Assembly: GCA_036403235.1 (NCBI GenBank)
Contig: DASWRI010000038.1
Coordinates: 1 to 52,125, forward strand
DNA from: JBGTFE01 sp036403235
Lineage (GTDB): Bacteria > Acidobacteriota > Blastocatellia > Pyrinomonadales > Pyrinomonadaceae
Length of the DNA: 52,125 nucleotides
Direction: 5' to 3'
The position numbers and the translations under genes are program-made. This document shows positions 1 to 6,904 of the stretch, in pieces (position 1 is the stretch's first letter; each line of letters begins with the position of its first letter). The notes below the pieces were generated by a model that worked only from the letters and a program-made list of their open reading frames with translations, was not told the DNA's origin and did no database searches.

Positions 1-1
1 C

Positions 2-727
2 GCGGTTTTGTCGAGTCTTTTTGCGATGAATCTCGGAATGGGAAACGAGGAGCTGGAAATTTCAAGTCTCGTCGCGCCGATTATACCGGCTGACGTGCAG
101 CCCGAACCGCCGAAAACCGTCGAGCAGCAAAAAAACTCGACGGAGAAAATCGTCAACGAAACCATACGCCAGACGAATACGCTGCGGATTGAGGAAAATC
201 CGATTGTGCCGAACCAGATTTCCGTCACCCCGAACACGCAAAAACCGCGCCCTGTCGGAGCTTTTATAATAAAAGACGCAACTGAGGAAACCGGCAACGT
301 GTTGCGCAATTCCGTCAGCCGTGAAGGAAACGAAAACGGCTCGAGTCTCGGCGAAAACAATTCGGCGAAAACGTCTGAAAATATCGAAAAGGAAGAAATT
401 CCCGAAATCAAAAAACCGGTTGTCGTCAAGGAAAACAAATTGCCGACGATTGTCACCAAAGGCGTCATCAACGGTCAGGCGACTTCCCTGCCGAAACCCG
501 TCTACTCGGAGGCGGCAAAAGCCGTCAGAGCGGCGGGCGATGTGAGCGTTCAGGTGACGATTGACGAGCGCGGAAACGTTATTTCGGCAAAAGCCGTTTC
601 GGGACACATTCTGCTCAGAGCCGACTCGGAAAGGGCCGCCCGCAGCGCCAAATTTACCCCGACGCTTTTAAGTCAGCAGCCGGTAAAAGTGACGGGAATA
701 ATCATTTATAAATTTGCTCTTCAATAA
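2..727 (+). CDS. TonB-family C-terminal domain protein, 5' end cut by window
   Basis: The frame is open to the left edge, and the first visible residues (AVLSSLFAMNLGMG) look like the end of a membrane helix, so the true start lies outside the window. A long Pro/Lys/Glu-rich linker follows (about residues 30-145), as expected for a periplasm-spanning region. The last ~90 residues form a TonB C-terminal domain (LPKPVYSEAAKAV, then VQVTIDERGNVISAKAVSG, then KFTPTLL). TonB couples inner-membrane proton-motive force to outer-membrane transporters; in Acidobacteriota many paralogues carry this domain without a known partner. No ExbB, ExbD or TonB-dependent receptor is visible here. The domain is closely similar to that of the protein at 44254-45144. 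Family assignment is firm; function as a true energy transducer is inferred. Confidence 0.85.
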   Translation, partial: AVLSSLFAMNLGMGNEELEISSLVAPIIPADVQPEPPKTVEQQKNSTEKIVNETIRQTNTLRIEENPIVPNQISVTPNTQKPRPVGAFIIKDATEETGNVLRNSVSREGNENGSSLGENNSAKTSENIEKEEIPEIKKPVVVKENKLPTIVTKGVINGQATSLPKPVYSEAAKAVRAAGDVSVQVTIDERGNVISAKAVSGHILLRADSERAARSAKFTPTLLSQQPVKVTGIIIYKFALQ

Positions 728-748
728 AAAAGCTTACCGAAGCTGCGG

Positions 749-846
749 ATAGTTGCGGAGTTAAGGAGTTAGGAAACCTCTTCCAACTCTGTTAACTTCC
801 TGTAACTCTGCAACTCTGCAACTTCCTGTAACTCTGTTAACTTTCT
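749..846. repeat. Low-complexity palindromic repeat between convergent genes
   Basis: The gap between the TonB-domain gene and the DUF512 gene is filled by words such as AACTCTGC and AACTTCCTGT. A 17-bp direct repeat (AACTTCCTGTAACTCTG) occurs at 794-810 and 820-836. The left part (AGTTGCGGAGTTAAGGAGTT) is an imperfect reverse complement of the right part, so a transcript from either side could fold. Possible bidirectional terminator; part of the dispersed palindrome set. Confidence 0.7.
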
Positions 847-853
847 GCCAACC

Positions 854-2287
854 TTATAAACTCTCTTTCACAAATTCGATAAAATCCTTTGTGTCCAAAT
901 CATAAATCGGCACACGAAAATTTGCTTTTAATTCGTCAAACGTCATTCCGTCGAGCAAAACGGGTTCGTCGGATTTGATTGTATGTTTCGGGATGATTGC
1001 GAAATCGCCTTTTATTTCGTCTTTGACGGCGAGAAAATCCTGCCCCGTCAAAAGCCCGGCAACGGCGACGTCGCCGCCGAAATACGTGTTCGGGACGGCG
1101 AGAACTTTGAGGCGCGAGCCGGTCAGAGAATTTAATTTTTCGATTTGGTCGGCGAGAATCGGCGCGAACATCTCGCCCGTCAGAATCGTGCCGTCGAGGG
1201 ATTTTTGACCGTTGATTTTGGATTTTGGATTTTTGGATTTCGGCTTTATGGCGAGCGCGTGAGTTCTGACGTTTTCGGAAACAAAATTCCGCGGTGTTTC
1301 GTCATCTTTGCGGCTCAGCTTTTTTAATAAACTTTCAAACGAATTCGTAAAAGAGCGAATCATTCCGACGCCGTCTTCGATTTGCGGGTAATTGCCGTAA
1401 TGCCGCCGGGAAGGCACGCTCACACCGGCTTTGACGTAGATTTCGTCGCCGAGAAAAGCGAACGTGACGCCCAGGGTTTTGCGAAATTCCTTTTGCAGGC
1501 GTTCGACTTCGGCGATTGTGCGGCGGCAAAATTCGGGCGTCACGCGCGTTAAGCGCTCGTCCGTGTTATAGCGCGTGAGAGCGACGGGAACGACTGCGGT
1601 CGAAACAATTTTCGGGTAATGCGCGGCCAAATCGCGCAGCGTTTTTTCGAGCTGCGCGCCGTCGTTTATTTCCGGGCAAAGAACGACCTGCGCGTGGAGT
1701 TCGATATCATTGTCGAGCAGAAATTTTAATTTGTCCGAAATATCGGCGCGTTTTTCATCGACGCCGAGCAAATAAGCGCGCGTTTTGAGGTCGGTCGCGT
1801 GAATCGAAACGTATTGCGGCGAGAGACGCTGTTCGACGATACGCTTCATTTCGTCGGGCGTAATCGAGCTTAAAGTCGTGTAATTTCCGTAGAGAAATGA
1901 AAGCCTGATGTCTTCGTCGCGGACAAAAAGCGAAGGTCTGGCCGTTTCGGGATTTCCCTTGCAGAAACAGAAAATGCACTCGTTGGCGCACTGGCGCGGC
2001 GCGATTTGCTCGAACATCAGGCCGAAATCCTCGCCCTCTTCGCGCTCGATTTCGAGCTCCCACGTCTCGCCGTTCGGCTTTTTGACGAGCATCGTCAGCT
2101 CCGTCTCGCCGGCCGTCTGAAAACGAAAATCGAGATAATCGCGGACGACGCGGCCGTTGACGCGCACAATCCGGTCGTCCGGCGCGAGCTCCAGCTCTTC
2201 GGCGAGGCTTGCGGGCGTGATTTCGGTTATTAAAACTCCGGGACGGCGAAGCTGCGTAATCGCCGGTGTGACTGCAAATTCGTACAT
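854..2287 (-). CDS. DUF512 family radical-SAM-like Fe-S protein with N-terminal PDZ
   Basis: 477 aa. The N-terminus (about 15-75) is PDZ-like (GVLITEITPASLAEELELAPDD). It is followed by a CX3CX2C cluster motif, CANECIFC, near residue 100, and by RLSFLYGNYTTLSS and LSPQYVSIHATD. These are hallmarks of the DUF512 / NifB-MoaA-like oxidoreductase family. The C-terminal half (GTILTGEMFAPIL, NTYFGGDVAVAGLLTGQD) is the DUF512 domain proper. The three cysteines should bind a 4Fe-4S cluster and SAM; the reaction is unknown for the family. A lysine/serine-rich stretch (KPKSKNPKSKINGQKS) interrupts the protein between the two parts and is encoded by a low-complexity repeat (1199-1246). The ATG at 2287 begins just before the PDZ domain. 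The gene stands alone and converges on the TonB-domain gene. Confidence 0.9.
   Translation of the reverse strand: MYEFAVTPAITQLRRPGVLITEITPASLAEELELAPDDRIVRVNGRVVRDYLDFRFQTAGETELTMLVKKPNGETWELEIEREEGEDFGLMFEQIAPRQCANECIFCFCKGNPETARPSLFVRDEDIRLSFLYGNYTTLSSITPDEMKRIVEQRLSPQYVSIHATDLKTRAYLLGVDEKRADISDKLKFLLDNDIELHAQVVLCPEINDGAQLEKTLRDLAAHYPKIVSTAVVPVALTRYNTDERLTRVTPEFCRRTIAEVERLQKEFRKTLGVTFAFLGDEIYVKAGVSVPSRRHYGNYPQIEDGVGMIRSFTNSFESLLKKLSRKDDETPRNFVSENVRTHALAIKPKSKNPKSKINGQKSLDGTILTGEMFAPILADQIEKLNSLTGSRLKVLAVPNTYFGGDVAVAGLLTGQDFLAVKDEIKGDFAIIPKHTIKSDEPVLLDGMTFDELKANFRVPIYDLDTKDFIEFVKESL
1199..1246. repeat. In-frame low-complexity repeat inside the DUF512 gene
   Basis: The word GATTTTGG/GATTTTTG recurs (GATTTTGGATTTTGGATTTT), giving the peptide KPKSKNPKSKIN on the minus strand. 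It keeps the frame and lies in the linker between the radical-SAM and DUF512 parts, so it looks like a tolerated repeat insertion. It resembles the intergenic repeats in style. Confidence 0.6.
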
Positions 2288-2436
2288 ATCGATAAACGTT
2301 TTAGTTTAGATTTATTGACAAAAGGTTGGCAAGTTTCTTAATCTATCTTTACTTTCCCACAAAAAACAATCCCCCGAAGATTAGTTTTTGCAAATCCTCA
2401 GAAAGTCTTTAGACAAAAATATCTGTCTGAAAAATT

Positions 2437-2832
2437 ATGACTTCGCCAAAGAAAAAGAAAATTTTACTGGCCGACGACGACGCTTCGATGCGGCGTTTTC
2501 TCGAAATCGTTCTGCAAAAAGCGAATTACGAGGTAATCGCGGCGGAAGACGGGCTGTCGGCAATGCAGATTGCGCTCGCAACGGAAATCGATGTAGTCGT
2601 CGCCGACGCGATAATGCCGAATCTGACGGGTTATGATTTGTGCCGTATGCTGCGCGCCAATCCCGACAAAAAAGAAATTCCGCTCGTCATTTTAAGCGGG
2701 CTCGAGCAGAAAAACAATGACGACTGCCTCGCCGACGTGTATCTCGTTAAAAGCGCGAACCTAAAAGAAGAACTGCTCGAAACGCTCGCCGGTTTTTTCA
2801 CCGCAGAGGCGCAAAGACACAGAGATTTTTAA
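2437..2832 (+). CDS. Single-domain response regulator (CheY-like receiver)
   Basis: 131 aa, essentially one receiver domain. The acidic pocket is ADDDAS near residue 12, the phospho-acceptor Asp is in VVVADAIMP, the switch Ser is in VILSG and the conserved Lys is in VYLVKS. There is no output domain, so it should signal by protein contact or act in a phosphorelay. No histidine kinase is nearby. The last ten residues (TAEAQRHRDF) are encoded by a copy of the dispersed CACAGAG-type repeat (2800-2830), so the natural C-terminus has probably been rewritten by repeat sequence. The ATG at 2437 follows an unremarkable leader without a strong Shine-Dalgarno sequence. Confidence 0.9.
   Translation: MTSPKKKKILLADDDASMRRFLEIVLQKANYEVIAAEDGLSAMQIALATEIDVVVADAIMPNLTGYDLCRMLRANPDKKEIPLVILSGLEQKNNDDCLADVYLVKSANLKEELLETLAGFFTAEAQRHRDF
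2800..2830. repeat. Half-copy of the CACAGAG-type repeat in a gene 3' end
   Basis: The word (GCAAAGACACAGAGATTTTT) matches one arm of the palindromes at 19257-19331, 22201-22260 and 38041-38083, but no complementary arm is present here. It encodes the C-terminal tail of the response regulator. Confidence 0.6.
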
Positions 2833-2839
2833 GAAATTT

Positions 2840-2900
2840 AGCCGCGAATTACACAAATTATTATTGCCTATCATTCGTGTTGTCCGTGTAATTCGCGGCT
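2840..2900. repeat. Perfect 15-bp inverted repeat, AGCCGCGAATTACAC type
   Basis: The left arm is AGCCGCGAATTACAC at 2840-2854 and the right arm is its exact reverse complement at 2886-2900. The same arm sequence occurs at 43056-43126, and a degraded copy at 22164-22288. The right arm lies inside the VanZ-like gene. Likely a bidirectional terminator or REP-like element between converging genes. Confidence 0.8.
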
Positions 2901-3289
2901 GATTCTTTTCTCAAAAACTTTCTGCAAATCAGCCGCGCAAGCTCGCCGAAGAGAAAGATTCCCGCATAATCGACGGCTAAATCAATCAAATCGAAGCTTC
3001 TGCCGCGAATGAAGATTTGCGAAAATTCTTCAAGCGTCACGACTACCAAAACAATCAAAGTTCCGAGCAGAAAATTTATTCGCCAGAGCCGAAACGTCTT
3101 TGCGTTTAAGGTCAGATTCAAAAGAAACGAAAACGTTCCCATCAACAGAAAATGCCCTACTTTGTCGCCGTAAGGAACAAAACGAACGAAATTCAAAAGA
3201 TATTGCGTTCCTTTCAGGTCGGCCAAAACGATAATGCCCGCGAGAATAAAAATATAGACGGCGGTTAGGATTTTTATTCTCACAGACAA
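2861..3289 (-). CDS. VanZ-like family membrane protein
   Basis: 142 aa with about four hydrophobic segments. The VanZ-type signature is visible: GDKVGHFLLMG near residue 40, then EEFSQ, then RSFDLIDLAVDYAG. VanZ was named for teicoplanin resistance in enterococci, but most bacterial members are of unknown role, so no resistance function is claimed. The C-terminal residues (AANYTDNTNDRQ) are translated from the palindromic repeat at 2840-2900, and the stop codon lies in its loop. It is downstream of alanine dehydrogenase on the same strand, separated by another palindrome. Confidence 0.8.
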   Translation of the reverse strand: MSVRIKILTAVYIFILAGIIVLADLKGTQYLLNFVRFVPYGDKVGHFLLMGTFSFLLNLTLNAKTFRLWRINFLLGTLIVLVVVTLEEFSQIFIRGRSFDLIDLAVDYAGIFLFGELARLICRKFLRKESAANYTDNTNDRQ

Positions 3290-3295
3290 AATTTA

Positions 3296-3366
3296 GTTAA
3301 CAGTTAATAGTTGATAGTTGATAGTTGATAGTAAAAATAAACTATCAACTATCAGTTTTCAGTTAG
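3296..3366. repeat. GATAGTT-word palindrome
   Basis: Tandem copies of the heptamer GATAGTT on the left (GATAGTTGATAGT ends at 3332) are matched by the exact reverse complement (ACTATCAACTATC, 3341-3353) across an 8-bp loop. It overlaps the last codon of ald. The same words occur at 30484-30541. Confidence 0.8.
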
Positions 3367-4502
3367 TTCGTTGCTTTTGCGGCGAGGCCGTCGATTAAAC
3401 TTTCGAGCGGCGTGTATTCAAGGTTTTGCGATTGGGCGACGGCCTCGTAGGTTAATTTTCCGGCGTACGTGTTGACGCCTGCTTTTAAGCCCTCGTCGTC
3501 GCGAATCGCCTGCTCGAAGCCTTTGTTGGCGAGCGCCAGAGCATACGGCAGAGTCGCGTTTGTCAGCGCGAACGTCGAAGTTCTGGGCACCGCGCCCGGC
3601 ATATTGGCGACGCAGTAGTGCAAAACGCCTTCCTCGTAATAAGTCGGGTTCGAGTGCGTCGTCGCGTGCGTCGTCTCGAAACATCCGCCCTGGTCGACCG
3701 CGACGTCAACCAGAACCGCGCCCTGCGGAACATCTTTGAGCATATCGCGCGTGATGAGCTTCGGTGCGGCAGCGCCGACGACCAGAACGCCGCCGATGAC
3801 CAAATCGGCGTGCGAAATCGCTTCCTGAATCGCGTAGCGCGACGAGGCGAGCGTCTGAACTTTCGATAAAAAGATGTCGTCGAGCTGGCGCAGCCGATCC
3901 AGATTAATATCGATAATCGTCACTTTTGCGCCGAGACCGACAGCCATTTTCGCGGCTTCCGTGCCGACGACGCCGCCGCCTAAAATAACGACGTTGGCCG
4001 CCGGAACGCCCGGCACGCCGCCGAGCAAAATGCCCTTGCCGCCGTTCATTTTTTCCAGAAACGTCGCGCCGACCTGAACGCTCATTCGGCCCGCGACTTC
4101 CGACATCGGCGTCAGAAGCGGAAGACGTCCTTGTTTATCGGTAATCGTCTCGTAGGCGACGCCCGTGATGCCGCGCTCCATCATCTGCTTGGTCAGCTCA
4201 AATTCGGGCGCGAGATGCAGATATGTAAAAAGCAGTTGATTTTCGCGCATTCGCGGATATTCGGGCGAAATCGGCTCTTTGACCTTTACAATCATATCGC
4301 CCGTCTGCCAGATTTCATCGGCCGTTCCTAAAATCGTCGCGCCTTCCTTTTCGTAAAGCTCGTTGGGAAAGCCCGAACCTTCGCCGGCGCGGTTTTCGAC
4401 GTAAACTTCGTGTCCGGCGTTGATTAAAGCATTAACGCCCGCGGGCGTCAGTCCAACGCGATATTCATTATCTTTAATTTCCTTCGGTAATCCGATTTTC
4501 AT
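3363..4502 (-). CDS. ald: Alanine dehydrogenase
   Basis: 379 aa, full length. The enzyme interconverts L-alanine and pyruvate plus ammonia with NAD. The N-terminus (MKIGLPKEIKDNEYRVGLTP) is diagnostic. Substrate-site Lys is in VKVKEP and His in TYLHLAPE. The NAD Rossmann motif is VVILGGGVVGTEAAKMA near residue 172, and the catalytic Asp is in VDVAVDQGGCFETT near residue 270. The start is supported by GGAG eight bases before the ATG. It is the first gene after a 474-bp intergenic region holding two repeat structures, so its promoter must lie close to 4503-4620. Assignment is secure. Confidence 0.97.
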   Translation of the reverse strand: MKIGLPKEIKDNEYRVGLTPAGVNALINAGHEVYVENRAGEGSGFPNELYEKEGATILGTADEIWQTGDMIVKVKEPISPEYPRMRENQLLFTYLHLAPEFELTKQMMERGITGVAYETITDKQGRLPLLTPMSEVAGRMSVQVGATFLEKMNGGKGILLGGVPGVPAANVVILGGGVVGTEAAKMAVGLGAKVTIIDINLDRLRQLDDIFLSKVQTLASSRYAIQEAISHADLVIGGVLVVGAAAPKLITRDMLKDVPQGAVLVDVAVDQGGCFETTHATTHSNPTYYEEGVLHYCVANMPGAVPRTSTFALTNATLPYALALANKGFEQAIRDDEGLKAGVNTYAGKLTYEAVAQSQNLEYTPLESLIDGLAAKATN

Positions 4503-4630
4503 TATTCACTCCAAAATTATGTTGTAGTTATATTTACTGAAATATATTCCTATTATGCCCAATTTTCTCGATTTTTTCCTAATGCAGATTGGGAAAAAGT
4601 GAAAAGTATCCGGTAATGTTTCTAATCTGA

Positions 4631-4752
4631 TAGCGCTGGCTTGAAATTAGCCGTGTGTTTTTAAGATGCAGAAGCACGCACGAGGTAAGGACGCACATAC
4701 GCTAAACTATTACGCCCTTACTTTGCGCGCGTTTCTGCATTTTCAAGCGCTA
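4631..4752. repeat. 122-bp imperfect inverted-repeat element (MITE- or REP-like)
   Basis: The outer ends are TAGCGCT (4631-4637) and AGCGCTA (4746-4752). Inside, ATGCAGAAGCACGCACGAGG (from 4666) is an imperfect reverse complement of the stretch ending GCGCGCGTTTCTGCAT at 4740, and GGTAAGG pairs with CCTTACT. The whole could form a long cruciform. It encodes no protein. It sits between ald and the FG-GAP protein gene, six bases from the 21-bp array. Confidence 0.65.
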
Positions 4753-4758
4753 ACCATC

Positions 4759-4884
4759 AAATTTTGACCGCCGGAGGTCAAAAAATGACCGACGGATGTC
4801 GCAAAACGACCGTCAGAGGTCGAAAAACGACCTTGAGAGGTCAAATTTTGACCTCTGACGCTCGAATTTTGACCGTTGACGCTC
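4759..4884. repeat. Six tandem units with an exact 21-bp period
   Basis: Six consecutive 21-bp units start at 4759, 4780, 4801, 4822, 4843 and 4864. Each opens with an A/T-rich stretch (AAATTTT, AAAAAAT, GCAAAAC, GAAAAAC, AAATTTT, GAATTTT), then GACC, then a variable core, ending in GGTC, TGTC or GCTC. GACC...GGTC makes several units imperfect dyads. There are no indels between units although the cores have diverged. A tandem array on the same period is at 46344-46637. Reading it as a heptapeptide repeat is possible, but I see no gene signals. Confidence 0.85.
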
Positions 4885-4912
4885 TTTGCGGAAGATTTTC
4901 GCCGTATTTTGC

Positions 4913-4948
4913 AAAAAAAAGCGGAAACCGTTTTACTGGCTTCCGCTT
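4913..4948 (-). terminator. Rho-independent terminator of the FG-GAP gene
   Basis: On the minus strand, AAGCGGAA and TTTCCGCTT pair around a 13-base loop and are followed at once by eight T residues. It lies 29 bases after the stop codon of the gene at 4977-6746. Confidence 0.85.
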
Positions 4949-4976
4949 AAACCGGCTAGGAGGGCTTTGATATTCG

Positions 4977-6746
4977 CTATCTATATGCCATGGCCGGAAT
5001 GTCTCCGTCGACGCCGAACTGCGCCGCGTAAAACGTGTTGTCCGAGCTGCGCGTGATATACCAGGTGCCGTCCGACGGGCGAAAGACGGCAATGTCGCTG
5101 ACGCCGTCCTTGTCGAAATCGGACGGGACGGGAATATCGCCGTTCAGGCCGAACTGCCTGATGAGTATCGTGTCGAAAATGCTGCTCAGGATATACCATT
5201 TGCCTTCGGACGGGCGATAAACGGCGAAATCGGCTTTGGCGTCCCCGTCAAAATCACGCGCCATCGGAATGTCGCCGCTCGCGCCCCAGTGGACGATGCG
5301 GTAGTTTTTATTAAAATCGTCGTAGATGTACCAATTTCCCTCGGACGGGCGAAAGACGACGATGTCGTCGCGCCCGTCGGCGTTGAAATCTCCGGCCAGA
5401 GGCTTGTCGCCGGCCGCGCCCCACTGAATCGTTCTGAAACGCGAGACGTTTTGCGAAGTGTCCGAGCGCGGCTTGATAATGTCGCCCATTTTCTGGATAT
5501 ACCACGTCCCGTTCGACGGCCGGAAAACGACCAAATCGGACGTATTGTTGCCGTCGATGTCCATCGCGAGCGGGATATCGCCGTTCAAGCCCCATTGAAT
5601 CGCGACGGTCGAATCGTCTGTCGATTTGCGAATTTTCCAGACGCCCAAGTTAGGATAATCGGGATTATCGACTTGAAAAGCCGTGATGTCGCTTTTGCCG
5701 TCGTGGTCGAAATCGCCGACGACGAGCTTGTCGCTGGCGAGACCGAACGGAATCGCCTGAAACTGATTGTTTGAGCTGTAAAGCAGATACCACATCTGTT
5801 CGTTCGGCCGGAAAACCGCCAAATCGGCCTGCCCGTCGCCTTCGTAATCGCCGCCCGCGTTGATGTAATAAACGCCGAGAGGCATCTGCGAAAAACCGTT
5901 CGGCTCGTTTTCCGTAAAGACGTTGACCGTCAGAAGTCCCTGTTTGAGCTGTTGATACTGCACTTCGGTCAGCCTGATGTCGAGGTTTTCGGCGTACGTG
6001 CTCATCCAGCCCGGCGGAAGCGGAATTGAAGCACCGGGCGGAAGCAGCGGCACGTCGGCAACTTCGGGGCCGACGCCGCCGGGCAGGATGCTCGGGCCGT
6101 TAATCGTAATTCTCGTCACCGGAGAAGTCGTCTGGACTACATTGTAAACGGCGAGACGGCGCGGATATTGCGAATTGGGAAGATAAACCACGGCGCTTGT
6201 TATCGAACAGAGAGTCTGAAAGCCCGGCGGCGTTTCGTGCGATGTTGAGCCGAGAACGAACGCCCAGTTGTATGCGTAGCGAATAAATTTGCCGGAAGCA
6301 TATAATTGGCCGTTTCTGGTTATCTTCATCACATCGCCGACGCGCGCGATTTCGCGCGGCTCGTCGGCCAGCGTGCCCCAGTTCCAGAATTCCCGCCCGT
6401 GGTCTGCCCCTTTGAACAGCGTCGCGATTTGAACATTATTCAAAATAACCGCATAAACCGTATTGTCGGGCTCCGGCGCGGGCGGATAGACGCCGGCGTC
6501 GATGCTCATTTCCCCGTTTCTCAATATATCGAAATTACTGCTGCCGAGAACATTTTCATTCGCGTCACGCAGCTGAGCGACGCTGCTCGAAGCCGGATAC
6601 CACGCCGCATAGTCGCACGGGTCTCCGGTCACCTGCGCCGCCGCCGGAAAAGCGCTCAGCAAAAGAAATCCGAGCAGAAAAAGGCTCGCGCCCGCTTTTA
6701 TCAAAAAATTTTCGCCGATTAGTTTGTCTTTTATTATTCGCCGCAT
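4977..6746 (-). CDS. Secreted FG-GAP/VCBS-like repeat protein
   Basis: 589 aa from the chosen ATG at 6746, which has GGGAG eight bases upstream; a TTG at 6770 would give eight more residues and place that GGGAG inside the gene, so I reject it. A signal peptide is clear (hydrophobic core LFLLGFLLLSAFPAAAQ). The N-terminal half (about 40-300) is not recognised. The C-terminal half has six repeats of ~50 residues, each with a calcium-loop-like DxDxDGxxD (for example DFDHDGKSD, DFNADGRDD, DFDKDGVSD), VFRPS and WYI. Such repeats build beta-propeller blades found in secreted and surface proteins. It is divergent from the winged-helix/TPR regulator, 158 bp apart. Ligand and role are unknown. Confidence 0.85.
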   Translation of the reverse strand: MRRIIKDKLIGENFLIKAGASLFLLGFLLLSAFPAAAQVTGDPCDYAAWYPASSSVAQLRDANENVLGSSNFDILRNGEMSIDAGVYPPAPEPDNTVYAVILNNVQIATLFKGADHGREFWNWGTLADEPREIARVGDVMKITRNGQLYASGKFIRYAYNWAFVLGSTSHETPPGFQTLCSITSAVVYLPNSQYPRRLAVYNVVQTTSPVTRITINGPSILPGGVGPEVADVPLLPPGASIPLPPGWMSTYAENLDIRLTEVQYQQLKQGLLTVNVFTENEPNGFSQMPLGVYYINAGGDYEGDGQADLAVFRPNEQMWYLLYSSNNQFQAIPFGLASDKLVVGDFDHDGKSDITAFQVDNPDYPNLGVWKIRKSTDDSTVAIQWGLNGDIPLAMDIDGNNTSDLVVFRPSNGTWYIQKMGDIIKPRSDTSQNVSRFRTIQWGAAGDKPLAGDFNADGRDDIVVFRPSEGNWYIYDDFNKNYRIVHWGASGDIPMARDFDGDAKADFAVYRPSEGKWYILSSIFDTILIRQFGLNGDIPVPSDFDKDGVSDIAVFRPSDGTWYITRSSDNTFYAAQFGVDGDIPAMAYR

Positions 6747-6904
6747 ATCTTTTTCTCCCAGCCTTTTCAATTTTGATTGCCAACTGCCCGCCGTTCGTGA
6801 TAACGATATAAAACAGTTGTTCCGATGTGAGAAAATTGTAGTCGAAGCGACGGGCGAAAGTCCTTACAAAATGCTTACAATTTTGTTTCGTTTTCCTGAT
6901 AAAA

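Noticed and set aside
2861..3289. VanZ-like protein as an antibiotic-resistance gene
   Set aside because: Most VanZ-like proteins have no link to glycopeptide resistance, and no van genes are nearby.
4764..4970. A heptapeptide-repeat protein on the plus strand
   Set aside because: It is the translation of the 21-bp array running into the opposite terminator; no Shine-Dalgarno sequence and no plausible fold.
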